Below are positions 23,481 through 32,346 of a DNA stretch of 48,095 nucleotides, piece by piece. Under the pieces are notes generated by a model, which was not told the DNA's origin, ran no database searches, and worked only from the letters and a program-made list of their open reading frames with translations. The DNA is from a bacterium. Its GTDB lineage: Bacteria; Planctomycetota; Planctomycetia; Pirellulales; Pirellulaceae. Position 1 is the stretch's first letter. Each line of letters begins with the position of its first letter. Both the position numbers and the translations under genes were made by a program. The DNA is taken from contig JAUIGN010000065.1 in the NCBI GenBank assembly GCA_030430075.1, positions 1 through 48,095 of the forward strand, written 5' to 3'.

Positions 23481-25712
23481 CTATTCTTTGGTCAGCGTCT
23501 CGTCCAGATTCAACAAGGCCAGGCAAACCGCCGTCCAGGCCGCGTGCTCAACGGCCGGCAAATCGGCCTCACGGGGAGACTCGCCCACGTTTAGCAATTC
23601 GTCGGCGGCTTGCGGGTTCGTCCCGTATTCTGCGCGGACCCGAGCCAGTCCGGCCAATAGCGTGGCGGTCTCTTCCGGTCGGGGATCTCGAGCCAACACG
23701 TGGCGGAAGGCAAGTTCGAGCCGTTCTTCAGGCGAAGCCGCTCGCCGCATGACGCGACCCGCCAACACTCTGGCGGCTTCGACGAAGGTCACGTCGTTCA
23801 AAGTGGTCAGTGCATGCAGCGGTGAATTCGTTCGTGTCGGTTTGACCGCACAGACGAGTCGCGAACCGGTGTCGAAAAACATCGTCGGTCCGACGATCCG
23901 CCGCCAGAAGGTGTAGAGGCTGCGGCGGTAGAGCGCCGCGCCCTGGTCTTGCTGGTACGTCTTCTTGCCGAAAGTGGCCTCGCTCCAGACGCCGGCCGGC
24001 TGGTACGGCTTCACGGGTGGCCCCCCCTGCTGTCGAACCAGCAACCCGCTCGCCGCCAGCGCCTGGTCACGCAGCATCCACGACGGCATCCGGAAGCGGG
24101 CGCCGCGGGAGACGAGCCGGTTCTCCGGGTCACGTTCGAGCTTTTCCGGCGATACGCTCGACGTCTGCTGATAAGCATTGCTGGTCACGATCAATCGTAC
24201 CAGGTGCTTCACATCCCAACCCGATTCGCGAAACTCGACGGCCAACCAATCGAGGAGTTCCGGGTGTGATGGATACTCGCCCTGGACACCAAAATCCTCG
24301 GCCGTCTTGACTAACCCCGTGCCGAAGAACATCTGCCAGACGCGGTTGACGGTCACGCGGGCGGTCAGCGGGTGGTCGTCGGACACCAGCCATGAAGCGA
24401 GCCCCAGACGGTTGGCCGGCGCGTTCGGCGGCAGTCCGCTCAGGGCGGCCGGCGTACCGACAGAGACTTCGTCCTGGCGTTTGTTGTACAGGCCCTTATC
24501 AAGCATGAAAGTCTTGCGCGGCTCGTCGAGCCGCGTCATCACCATGACCTTGGCCTCGGGCTTGTCACCACCCGGCGGGTACTCGACCACCGGCGCTGTT
24601 TGCGGATCGCCTCCTCCGCCGGTGACGGGAGTCTGGTTGAAATAGGCGAAGAGCTGGTAGTACTCTTTGCGGCTAATCGGATCGAACTTGTGGTCATGGC
24701 AACGTGCACACGTGAGGGTTACGCCCAGCCACACGGTGGCGGTTGTTTCGGCCATATCCATCACATAATCGACTCGGTTCTCTTCCGGAATCCGCCCCCC
24801 TTCGCCGTTGATCGGGTGGTTGCGACAGAAACCGGTTGCCAACTTCTGTTCAAACGTTGCCTGGGGCAGCAAGTCACCGGCCAACTGCCAGAGCGTGAAC
24901 TGATCGTAGGCCAGGCCTTGGTTGAATGCGTCCACCACCCAATCCCGCCACGGCCACATGGTCCGCTCGCGGTCGCCCTGGTAGCCGTTCGAATCCGCGT
25001 AGCGGGCGACCTCCATCCAGTCCCAGGCCATCCGCTCGCCGAACGCCGGAGACGCCAGCAGGCGTTCCACCAGTCGCACGTAGGCCAGCGGATCATCGTC
25101 CTCGACGAAGGCGGTCACTTCCCGGGGCGTCGGCGGGAGCCCCGTCAGGTCCAGCGTCAAGCGACGAATCAACGTGGGCTTCGAAGCACGCCGCGAGAAA
25201 CTCCAACCCTCACTTGCCAAACGTCGGACGAGGAACCGGTCGATTGCACTCGCTTCATTCTCCGGTACGCCGCCGGGCAGCGCGGGGCGACGCGGTGGGA
25301 TCAGGGCCCAGTGCGGCTGATAGTTCGCGCCGGTTCGAATCCATTCGATGATCCGCGCCTGCTCGGATTCATTCAAGGACTTGGGGAATCCGGCCGGCGG
25401 CATTCGCAACTCGGGGTCTTCCGCCAAGATCCGTTCGACCAGACCGCTCTCCGCCGGTTTCCCTGGAACGATGGCCTGCATCTCGATCGCCGTGTCGCGC
25501 CGGTCGAGCCGCAAGCCGGCCTCCCGATGGTTAGCATCCGGACCATGGCAGGGGAAGCACCGGTCGGCAAGCAGCGGTCGGATGTCGCGGTTGAACGTCA
25601 GTTCGCCGCCCGCGGTGGTTCTGGCACACCCCCAGAACATGATCACCGTGAGCCACAGCAGCGAATGCGCGGTGCAACGAAGCGAGCCGTTGTTCAGACA
25701 AGTCGAAGTCAT
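23481..25712 (-). CDS. DUF1549/DUF1553 protein with N-terminal cytochrome-c-like domain
   Basis: 743 residues from ATG 25712 (an in-frame ATG at 25760 is also possible; neither has a clear ribosome binding site). A hydrophobic leader precedes the planctomycete cytochrome-type domain, FNRDIRPLLADRCFPCHGPD, whose CxxCH should bind haem c. DUF1549 follows (about 150-360, with DLTGLPPTPREVTAFVEDDD and AWDWMEVARYADSNGYQGD) and a second CxxCH, CARCHDHKFDPIS, at about 345. DUF1553 ends the protein (HPLTARVTVNRVWQMFFGTG, SPLHALTTLNDVTFVEAARV). It is probably periplasmic and paired with the DUF1501 protein 36 bp downstream. Planctomycetes carry many such pairs, and roles in breaking down complex sulfated polymers have been suggested, but the reaction is not known. 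Confidence 0.92.
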   Translation of the reverse strand: MTSTCLNNGSLRCTAHSLLWLTVIMFWGCARTTAGGELTFNRDIRPLLADRCFPCHGPDANHREAGLRLDRRDTAIEMQAIVPGKPAESGLVERILAEDPELRMPPAGFPKSLNESEQARIIEWIRTGANYQPHWALIPPRRPALPGGVPENEASAIDRFLVRRLASEGWSFSRRASKPTLIRRLTLDLTGLPPTPREVTAFVEDDDPLAYVRLVERLLASPAFGERMAWDWMEVARYADSNGYQGDRERTMWPWRDWVVDAFNQGLAYDQFTLWQLAGDLLPQATFEQKLATGFCRNHPINGEGGRIPEENRVDYVMDMAETTATVWLGVTLTCARCHDHKFDPISRKEYYQLFAYFNQTPVTGGGGDPQTAPVVEYPPGGDKPEAKVMVMTRLDEPRKTFMLDKGLYNKRQDEVSVGTPAALSGLPPNAPANRLGLASWLVSDDHPLTARVTVNRVWQMFFGTGLVKTAEDFGVQGEYPSHPELLDWLAVEFRESGWDVKHLVRLIVTSNAYQQTSSVSPEKLERDPENRLVSRGARFRMPSWMLRDQALAASGLLVRQQGGPPVKPYQPAGVWSEATFGKKTYQQDQGAALYRRSLYTFWRRIVGPTMFFDTGSRLVCAVKPTRTNSPLHALTTLNDVTFVEAARVLAGRVMRRAASPEERLELAFRHVLARDPRPEETATLLAGLARVRAEYGTNPQAADELLNVGESPREADLPAVEHAAWTAVCLALLNLDETLTKE

Positions 25713-25840
25713 CGGGCGTGAGGGCGGGGCGGGAATTCCGGGCAGGTCAACTCCCCTCATCCTAGCAGAGATGCTGAGCGGTTACTCGGGAACGCGCGGG
25801 AAGTTGTCGATGACACGATCCGGCATGTTGCCAGCCCGCA

Positions 25841-28285
25841 TTACGACTCGTCGACGTCGCCCTTGATGTCATCGATCGTCTTCTCCAGAAAGCGACGGAA
25901 GCGACTGCTTTCGTCCCCGAGCAGCTTGTTCAACTCGGGGAGCGCTGCCTTGGCGTCGGGGCCGAGTTTGCCGAGGTAGAAGACGGCGTAGAAGCGGAGC
26001 CGCGTGTCGTCGGACTTGAGCGCATTGATCAACGCTGGAAGTGCCTCGCGATCCACCGCGTCGATCGCGCGGAGAGCGTTTCGAGCGGCCTCTTGATCTT
26101 CGTCACTGGCGAGCAGTTCGAACAGCTTGGGCACGGCAGCTTTGGCCGGTTCGCCCAGTCCGCCCAAGGCGGCTGTCGCCGCCTGCCGTACGGCCCACTC
26201 CGGATCATCCAAGGCCAGGACGAGCGACGGCACAACGTCCGCCGGATCCCCGGCCGTCTTCGCCAGTGTTCCAACCGTAGCGGCCCGCACTGTTGCATCG
26301 GGATGAGCCAGAAGTTTTCCCAGTGGCCCGACCGCGCTTGCGGCAGACTTACCGAGTCGCCCCAAGGCCTCGATGGCCGCCAATCGGACCTGGTCATCGG
26401 TCGTTGACAGGAGTCCGGCCAGGCCATCTGCAGCCGCTTCGGATGGTGTACCGATGGCAGCCAAGGCAGTCGCCGCCGCGGCCTGCACGCTGGGCTCCGC
26501 GTCGTCAAGGCTCGCAATCAGGGCCGGCTCGGCAGGCCGTCCCGCCTCGTTCAGCTTGCCGACCGCGCGGGCCGCGGTGGCGCGGGCTCCTGCATGGGGA
26601 TCATCCAACGCGGCAATCAAGTCGTCAACCATCTCGCCCGCCAGCGCAGGACGATCGATCAAGGCTTCCAGGGCCCGCGTCCGCACGACGGGCTCGGGAT
26701 CTTGGATGGCGGCGGCCAGTGTAACGCGTAGTGCATCTTGCCGGCCGCCGATGGCCGCCAATGCATAGACGACGTTGCCGCGAACGGCCGGTTCGGTGTC
26801 GTTTCGGGCTGCCTCGAGCGCAGGTTTCGCTGCGGCGGCATCGCCACCGATCGCGCCCAAGGCCCGGGCGGCGGTTGCGCGCAGCTCTGCGGATTCATCT
26901 CGCAGTGCCTTGGCCAGCGGCGCCACCGCCTCGACAGGGCGCGGTTCGATGCCGCCGAGTGCGCCCGCGGCGGCGATGCGGACATCACGATTCTCGGCCG
27001 TCAGTGACTCGATCAGCGGTGGAACTGCCGCGGGTCCGATACCGGCCAACACGGAGGCCAGCCGTTCGGTGGGCAGCGTGCCGTCCTGTGCGGCCGCCAG
27101 CAGGTGGGGAACCGTGGGGGCGCCGATGCGGCTGATGGCGTTGCGAATCGTGGGATCGTCGTCGGCTTGTCGGCGCAGGGCTTCAATCAAGGCCGGGACG
27201 GCGCTTCGCGCACGCGGCCCGAGGCGGCCAAGTGCGTAGGCGGCTGCGGCGCGGGACGAGCCGGTGTCGGATGCAAGCCGCTCCACCAGCAGGGGAATCG
27301 CCTGTTCGGAATCGTCGCCAGACTTCATCAACGCCACGACCGCCACATTCCGAACGGACGTGTCATCGTCAGCCAACGCCTTTGCCACCAGCGGGACGAA
27401 TGCCTCGCGAGACACTGCGGACGACGCCAAGGCGGCAATCGCAGAACCCCGGACGTCGGCCGACGGATCGCCGGTCGCCAACCGCAAGGCGGCGATTGTC
27501 TCCTCCGCTTGGGCGCCGATCTGACTGAGGGCGGTTGCCGCACCGGCACGAACCGCCGGCGACGCGTCGTCCAGCAATTTCGCCAAAGGCGCTTCTGCGG
27601 TTGGACCGATGTTGCCGAGGGCCCGGGTTGCCTGTTGGACGGCACCGGGATCGGAGTCTCGCAACAGGCTGGTCAGTGCGGAAAGCGCCGGATAGGCTTG
27701 CGACGTCATCCAGCCGGTCGCCCGCGCCGCGTTCGCTCGAACCAATGCCGAACCGCTCTGCATCGCCTCTTGCAATGCGGGCAAGGCAGCCGGGCCGATC
27801 TGTCCGAGCGCATAAGCCGACCGGTAGCGGCGTTGATCTTGCCGGCTCCCCAACAGTTCGACGAGTGTCGGAATTGCAGGCTCGGCGGCTGGACCGATCC
27901 GTGCCAACGCCATGGTGGACTGCAACCGCACCTGCTCGTCCCGGTCGCTGAGCGCGACGGTCAGGGCCGGAACCGCCGCCGCCGCGGCCGGCCCCTGCCT
28001 GGCAAGTTCGTAGGCGGCGTCGCGCCGAGTTTCCAGATCGTCGCTACCCAGCGCCTTGACGAGCTGCACCAGGTCTGCTGCTGTGTCGTCGGCCGCCGCT
28101 GGCAAACCGTGAAGGATCATCGGCAGCCAGGCCAACAAGGCCGCCGACACAAAGCCAAACGATGGGGCCGCGTTACGGACGGCCGCTAATGCTTGAATTG
28201 CATTTGCCAATCCGCGGATCTTCCCCAAGGTGGCGAGCTGCGCGGTGGCCGCCGGGAGTCCGAACAACGCTCGTCTCGCACGCAT
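25841..28285 (-). CDS. HEAT-repeat protein, exported or membrane-anchored
   Basis: 814 residues from ATG 28285, with AGGAG upstream. A hydrophobic segment at about 43-60 (FGFVSAALLAWLPMILHGLP) ends in Ala residues, like a late signal peptide. From about residue 70 to the end come roughly twenty HEAT repeats of 30-37 residues, with signatures such as VPALTVALSDRDEQVRLQST and AALGGLGEPAKAAVPKLFEL. They should form a curved alpha-solenoid scaffold for protein binding; no catalytic domain is visible. It sits between the two haem-c/partner gene pairs on the same strand, so it may hold their products together in the periplasm. That is inference. Confidence 0.88.
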   Translation of the reverse strand: MRARRALFGLPAATAQLATLGKIRGLANAIQALAAVRNAAPSFGFVSAALLAWLPMILHGLPAAADDTAADLVQLVKALGSDDLETRRDAAYELARQGPAAAAAVPALTVALSDRDEQVRLQSTMALARIGPAAEPAIPTLVELLGSRQDQRRYRSAYALGQIGPAALPALQEAMQSGSALVRANAARATGWMTSQAYPALSALTSLLRDSDPGAVQQATRALGNIGPTAEAPLAKLLDDASPAVRAGAATALSQIGAQAEETIAALRLATGDPSADVRGSAIAALASSAVSREAFVPLVAKALADDDTSVRNVAVVALMKSGDDSEQAIPLLVERLASDTGSSRAAAAYALGRLGPRARSAVPALIEALRRQADDDPTIRNAISRIGAPTVPHLLAAAQDGTLPTERLASVLAGIGPAAVPPLIESLTAENRDVRIAAAGALGGIEPRPVEAVAPLAKALRDESAELRATAARALGAIGGDAAAAKPALEAARNDTEPAVRGNVVYALAAIGGRQDALRVTLAAAIQDPEPVVRTRALEALIDRPALAGEMVDDLIAALDDPHAGARATAARAVGKLNEAGRPAEPALIASLDDAEPSVQAAAATALAAIGTPSEAAADGLAGLLSTTDDQVRLAAIEALGRLGKSAASAVGPLGKLLAHPDATVRAATVGTLAKTAGDPADVVPSLVLALDDPEWAVRQAATAALGGLGEPAKAAVPKLFELLASDEDQEAARNALRAIDAVDREALPALINALKSDDTRLRFYAVFYLGKLGPDAKAALPELNKLLGDESSRFRRFLEKTIDDIKGDVDES

Positions 28286-28303
28286 CACGTCGCTCCTGTC
28301 GGC

Positions 28304-29671
28304 TCAAATCTGCAACCCGGATAACCGCCCGGTACTGTCACCGATGAAATCCGTCGAGGCGCCCAGCCGGTCAAGCAGGGACATGAAGAGGTTGCACATG
28401 GGCGTCTCCCGCTCGTAGCGGAGATGACGACCCGGTTCAATCGTGCCCCCGCCGCGTCCGGCCAGCAGCACCGGCAGATCTTCGTTATTGTGGCGATTGC
28501 CGTCGCTGAGCGCGCTGCCGTAACAGATCATGCAACTGTCCAACAGCGAACCGGATCCTTCGGGCACGGACCGCAGTCGTTCCAGCAGATAGGCCAATTG
28601 GGTAACGTGAAAGCGGTTGATTCGGCGGATCTTGTCGAGCTTCTCCGCCTCGCCTCGGTGGTGGGACAGTTCGTGATGCCCGTCGGTTACTCCAATCTGC
28701 CGGTAGCTGCGGTTGCTCCCCGCATTGGCAAACATGAAGGTCGCGATCCGCGTGGTGTCGGTCTGGAATGCCAGCACCATCATGTCGCACATCAAGCGAA
28801 GATGCTCGCCATAGTCACCGGGAATTCCAGCGGGCCCTTCGTAGGCCAGGTCACCCGCGCGTGCCGTGTGCGAATTCTCCGCTCGCTGAATACGCTGTTC
28901 AATTTCACGAACGCCGGTGAGGAATTCGTCCAACTTTCGGTTGTCCGCGGCGGCCAATTTCGTCTGCAAGCGGCGCGCATCCTCGCCGATGAAATCCAGG
29001 ATGCTCTGCTGGATGGCGCGACGCTTGACAACCGCCCGATCCGACGGGCGGGCCTGCTGGTCGGCGAACATCCGGTCAAAGACGGCCCGCGGGTTGGTCT
29101 CCTTGCCCATTGGCGATGATTCACCGGCCCACGAGATATTGTTGGAGTAAGCGCAACTATAGCCCGAATCACAATTGCCGGCGCTGCGTCCCTTTTCACA
29201 GCCCAGTTCCAGGGAGGCGAAGCGAGTCGCCCGGCCGATTGCCCGAGCGGCAACCTGATCGACCGAGATCCCGGAGCGGATGTTTGCGCCGGCCGTCTTG
29301 CGCGGCTGGGCACCGGTCAGGAACACGGACGCACTGCGGGCATGGTCGCCGGGCCCGTCGCCGTTGGCGCGCCCCTTGTCGTGTGTCAAGCCGCTGAGTA
29401 CCAGCAGCTCATCTTGGAGATTGGCCAGCGGTTCCAGAATGTACGGCAACCGGAAGCCGAAGCCTTCGCCCTGGGGCGTCCATTCGGCCAGGTTCACGCC
29501 GTTGGGAACGAAGATAAATGCAGCTCGCCGTGGTACTCCGCTGCGGGCCAGGTTGCCGCCGGCCGGCTCGGTGGCCAGGGCCGGACGGGGCATCGACTCC
29601 CAAAGTGGCAACGCCAAGGAGACGCCAAGTCCGCGAAGGAGCGTTCGCCGGGAAACGTGAGCGTGGGTCAT
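28304..29671 (-). CDS. DUF1552 family protein, Tat-exported
   Basis: 455 residues from ATG 29671, one base after the stop of the preceding gene, so translation is probably coupled. The N-terminus MTHAHVSRRTLLRGLGVSLA is a twin-arginine signal. Family blocks include FIFVPNGVNLAEWTPQGEGF, SGLTHDKGRANGDGPGDHAR, SWAGESSPMGKETNPRAVFD and YGSALSDGNRHNNEDLPVLL. DUF1552 proteins are distant relatives of DUF1501 and the usual partner of DUF1592-type haem proteins, as here. The biochemical role is unknown. Confidence 0.92.
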   Translation of the reverse strand: MTHAHVSRRTLLRGLGVSLALPLWESMPRPALATEPAGGNLARSGVPRRAAFIFVPNGVNLAEWTPQGEGFGFRLPYILEPLANLQDELLVLSGLTHDKGRANGDGPGDHARSASVFLTGAQPRKTAGANIRSGISVDQVAARAIGRATRFASLELGCEKGRSAGNCDSGYSCAYSNNISWAGESSPMGKETNPRAVFDRMFADQQARPSDRAVVKRRAIQQSILDFIGEDARRLQTKLAAADNRKLDEFLTGVREIEQRIQRAENSHTARAGDLAYEGPAGIPGDYGEHLRLMCDMMVLAFQTDTTRIATFMFANAGSNRSYRQIGVTDGHHELSHHRGEAEKLDKIRRINRFHVTQLAYLLERLRSVPEGSGSLLDSCMICYGSALSDGNRHNNEDLPVLLAGRGGGTIEPGRHLRYERETPMCNLFMSLLDRLGASTDFIGDSTGRLSGLQI

Positions 29672-29672
29672 G

Positions 29673-31571
29673 TTACTCTCTCTGCTTTGCTTCGCGGAAT
29701 CGAAACGGGGTGCTCGCCACGATCGCCTTGACCAGGACACCGAACCGGTGATCATGCTGAGCGAGCTTTTTCAGGATGTCGTCAACAGCGCAGCGGTCCA
29801 TCGATTCCAAACCCCGACCGAGCGCATACGTTAGCATTTTCTCCGCCAAACAGCGAGAAAAAGCGGCCTTTTTCTGCTCGGCCAGAATGTCCATCAACTC
29901 GGCGGGGCCGGCAAACTCGAGGTTCCCCGGCAGCGTCCCTGAGGCGTCGATGGGGAACTTTCCGTCCCGCTCACGCCAGCCACCGATCACGTCAAAGTTC
30001 TCCAGGCCGAAGCCGAGCTGGTCCATCTTGCGGTGACAGACGGCACACGCTTCGTTGCTCCGATGTTGCTCCAACCGTTCGCGCAACGAGCCGAGTGCCT
30101 CGGCCGCTTCGTCCAGCTCCGGCACACCCTCGGGCGGCGGCGGCGGGGGCTCACCGAGGATATTGTCCAGGATCCACTTGCCCCGTTTGACGGGCGACGT
30201 GCGCGTGGGGTTCGAAGTGAGAAACAGGATGCTGGCCTGCGTAAGAATTCCTCGACGCCGATCGTCCAGCTTCACCCGGCGGAAGGCCGGACCTTTCACC
30301 CCGGCAAGACCATAGTGCGTCGCCAGCCGTTCGTTGAGATAGCTGAAGTCGGCGCGGAGGAAGTCCAGGATGCTCCGATCTTCCCGCACCACGGCGTCAA
30401 AGAAGAGCTCGGTCTCCCGCCGCATTGCCGACCGCAGTTCGTCATCAAAGGCTGGGTAGCGTTGCGGGTCGGGCGTGATCTCCGCCAAGCTGCGGAGCTG
30501 CAACCACTGGCCCGCGAAGTTTTCCGTTAAGGCACTGCTCTTCGGATCACTCAGCAGCCGATCCACTTGTCGCTCGAGGACCGCCGGGTCTCTCAGCGTT
30601 CCGTTGGCGGCAAGTTCCAACAAGCGGGCGTCCGGCATGCTGCTCCAGAGGAAGTAAGAGAGCCGCGAGGCCAGCTCGAACCCATTCAGTTCCCGGATCG
30701 CCGTCCCGGAAGGCGGATCCGCCTCGACCCGAAACAGGAAATGGGGTGAAGCCAGAATTGCCTGCAGGGCGGCCTCAAAAGTTTCCTCCGCCGTGGCACC
30801 TTGCTCGCCGGCGAAGGCGACCAGTTTCATCAGCCGGTCAGCCTCTTCCCGGCGAATCGGCCGGCGAAAGGCACGCGCCGCGAAACGCTCGAGGTTCCGC
30901 CGAGTGGCTTGTTGGGCGGTGATGCCGGCAGCGGGCTGGTCAACCACGACCCGCGCCCGCGCGGCATCGTCGGCCATGGTCTGGTCAACAATCGATTTGG
31001 CGGCAGCCAGGTATTTTTCCAACAAGAGGGGCGGAATCGAAAGCACGTCGCCAATGTTGTCGAATCCGTTACCCACGTCGTCCGAAGGGAAATCGTCTGC
31101 CGGACGAAAGTCGACACCCAACAAGTCGCGAATCGTGTTGTTATATTCGGCCCGATTCAGGCGCCGCAACGTCACGCGGCCGGGGTGCGCCGCATCACCG
31201 CAATCGAATTGGTCGAGCTCAGCTTGGACGGCCTGCCGGAAACCGTCCAGCGCCCGTTCGTCCGGCCTTGGTTCATCGCGGGGCGGCATCTCCCGATCGT
31301 CGACCAGCCGGAGGATCTTTTCCCAGGTCTCGAAGTCGGTCTGGATGTTGGCCGATTCACGGTAGCGATCCAACGCCAGGCCGCCTTCCGGTTCGCCACC
31401 GCCGTGGCAACCGGTGCAGTGCTGTTCGAGGAACGGTCGCACGGTTTGTGAAAACGGCGTCGGTGTCTCCGCTGCGGCGGCTCCGTCGTCGGCGCAGAGG
31501 GGAACGCTCGCGACAGCCGGCAGCCCACCACAGACGAGCCAGACGGAGAACTTGGCAAGTCCGAATTTCAC
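29673..31571 (-). CDS. DUF1587/DUF1592/DUF1588/DUF1585 protein with cytochrome-c-like motifs
   Basis: 632 residues from GTG 31571, preferred over GTG 31577 because the GGGAGG ribosome binding site then has a normal 6-7 nt spacing. A signal peptide (FSVWLVCGGLPAVASVPLCA) leads to FLEQHCTGCHGGGEPEGGLA, the first CxxCH. Then come DUF1587 (RLNRAEYNNTIRDLLGVDFR), DUF1595/DUF1592 (FELASRLSYFLWSSMPDARL), DUF1588 (RRGILTQASILFLTSNPTRT, and CAVCHRKMDQLGFGLENFDV with a second CxxCH) and DUF1585 at the end. It is probably a periplasmic redox protein with one or two haems. It is the first gene of the five-gene minus-strand run down to 21978 and overlaps nothing. Confidence 0.92.
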   Translation of the reverse strand: MKFGLAKFSVWLVCGGLPAVASVPLCADDGAAAAETPTPFSQTVRPFLEQHCTGCHGGGEPEGGLALDRYRESANIQTDFETWEKILRLVDDREMPPRDEPRPDERALDGFRQAVQAELDQFDCGDAAHPGRVTLRRLNRAEYNNTIRDLLGVDFRPADDFPSDDVGNGFDNIGDVLSIPPLLLEKYLAAAKSIVDQTMADDAARARVVVDQPAAGITAQQATRRNLERFAARAFRRPIRREEADRLMKLVAFAGEQGATAEETFEAALQAILASPHFLFRVEADPPSGTAIRELNGFELASRLSYFLWSSMPDARLLELAANGTLRDPAVLERQVDRLLSDPKSSALTENFAGQWLQLRSLAEITPDPQRYPAFDDELRSAMRRETELFFDAVVREDRSILDFLRADFSYLNERLATHYGLAGVKGPAFRRVKLDDRRRGILTQASILFLTSNPTRTSPVKRGKWILDNILGEPPPPPPEGVPELDEAAEALGSLRERLEQHRSNEACAVCHRKMDQLGFGLENFDVIGGWRERDGKFPIDASGTLPGNLEFAGPAELMDILAEQKKAAFSRCLAEKMLTYALGRGLESMDRCAVDDILKKLAQHDHRFGVLVKAIVASTPFRFREAKQRE

Positions 31572-31825
31572 GTCCACCCTCCCTCGGCGCAGAAGATCGC
31601 ACAGATGCCCCCAGTTTAGTCGTCAAGCGGCTGCCAACGAAACGGAAATCCGTCAGATGCGAGTCCGTCAGAAGCGGACAGCCACGGTTCCCCAAGACCG
31701 ACGTCTGGCGATGTGCTCGAAAAAACGGATTCGGCAACTGCGCAGCAGGCAGCGACCACGCCGTTACCTTCAGAAACAGAGAGACGATGGGGCAGAGAGA
31801 TTGCAGGGGAGAGTCAGCGCTGCGG

Positions 31826-31927
31826 CTATCGCTTGCGATGGCGAATCTTGGCACGCATGCGGCGTTTCTTGCGGCCGATCTTTCGCCGCCCTTTGCCAGT
31901 TTTCTTGGTTCCCACGTGGGACTCCAT
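31826..31927 (-). CDS. Very small, highly basic protein (possible ribosomal or RNA-binding)
   Basis: 33 residues if started at ATG 31927, or 29 from GTG 31915, which has GGAG six bases before it and so may be the true start. About half of the residues are Lys or Arg (GKGRRKIGRKKRRMRAKIRH, ending RKR). Tiny basic proteins of this kind include ribosomal proteins and the AURKAIP1/COX24 (mS38-like) group; the RKKRRMRAKIRHRK part is suggestive, but I cannot assign a family. No frameshift or stop breaks it. It stands alone between the haem-c operon and a repeat-rich gap. Confidence 0.5.
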   Translation of the reverse strand: MESHVGTKKTGKGRRKIGRKKRRMRAKIRHRKR

Positions 31928-32032
31928 TAAGGTTGGAACGAATCGTACGGGCCCCTCCCGGGGCTAATTGGGAACCACACAGCGTATCGGATACACGGGC
32001 GTCACGACAAGGGGAAATTTACGAGGACGGGT

Positions 32033-32086
32033 CCCCTTTTTTGAGAGAATCCCCCTTTTTGAGAGACCCCCCCTTTTTGAGAGAAT
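32033..32086. repeat. Tandem repeat of CCCCTTTTTTGAGAGAAT
   Basis: Three imperfect units: 32033-32050, 32051-32066 and 32067-32086. They differ in the number of C and T residues and in whether AT follows GAGAGA. The variation in homopolymer length is typical of slippage. Confidence 0.8.
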
Positions 32087-32120
32087 CTCGGCGCGGATTG
32101 CTCGGGAACGAACAATAAAT

Positions 32121-32293
32121 CAGTGCAAGTTGTTGTTTCGCAGTCATTTGTGGTGAGCCGCAATCGCTTGTGGTGAGCCGCAATCGCTTTTGGTGAACAT
32201 GCGCAAGACGCCGCGCATCTCAGCTGCAACGCGCTGGCGTCCGGTTTCTTCTGCAATCAACGCAACCGGGGCGAACGCCCAACGGCTGATGAA
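32121..32293 (+). repeat. Dispersed intergenic repeat, copy C, with internal 20-bp duplication
   Basis: It begins CAGTGCAAGTTGTTGTTTCG, as in copy A. The core GTGGTGAGCCGCAATCGCTT is duplicated perfectly (32150-32169 and 32170-32189) and continues TTGGTGAAC. The 3' part contains two inverted arms: CTCAGCTGCAACGCG...CCGGTTTCTTC, then GCAACCGGGGCGAACGCCCA...GGCTGATG. The second arm shares CAACCGGGGCGAACGC with copy A. It could fold into a long hairpin and lies downstream of the DUF58 gene. Confidence 0.6.
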
Positions 32294-32346
32294 TGATCCG
32301 GACTTTTGGGACCGTTTCGGGGCGAAGGCGAGGTGGCCAAGTGCGG

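Larger units (their letters stand above)
31928..32346. other. Repeat-rich intergenic region
   Basis: No gene is recognised. It holds three imperfect tandem copies of a C-tract/T-tract/GAGAGA unit at 32033-32086 and copy C of the dispersed intergenic repeat at 32121-32293. The sequence GGACGGGTCCCCTTTT just before the tandem repeat resembles REP-like ends found in many bacteria, which is only a resemblance. Between 31572 and 31825, on the other side of the small gene, there is only a short direct repeat of TCCGTCAGA (near 31650). Confidence 0.55.

Noticed and set aside
24600..25721. 373-codon plus-strand frame opposite the DUF1549/DUF1553 gene
   Set aside because: Antisense to a protein with two CxxCH motifs and full domain content; no ribosome binding site or motif.
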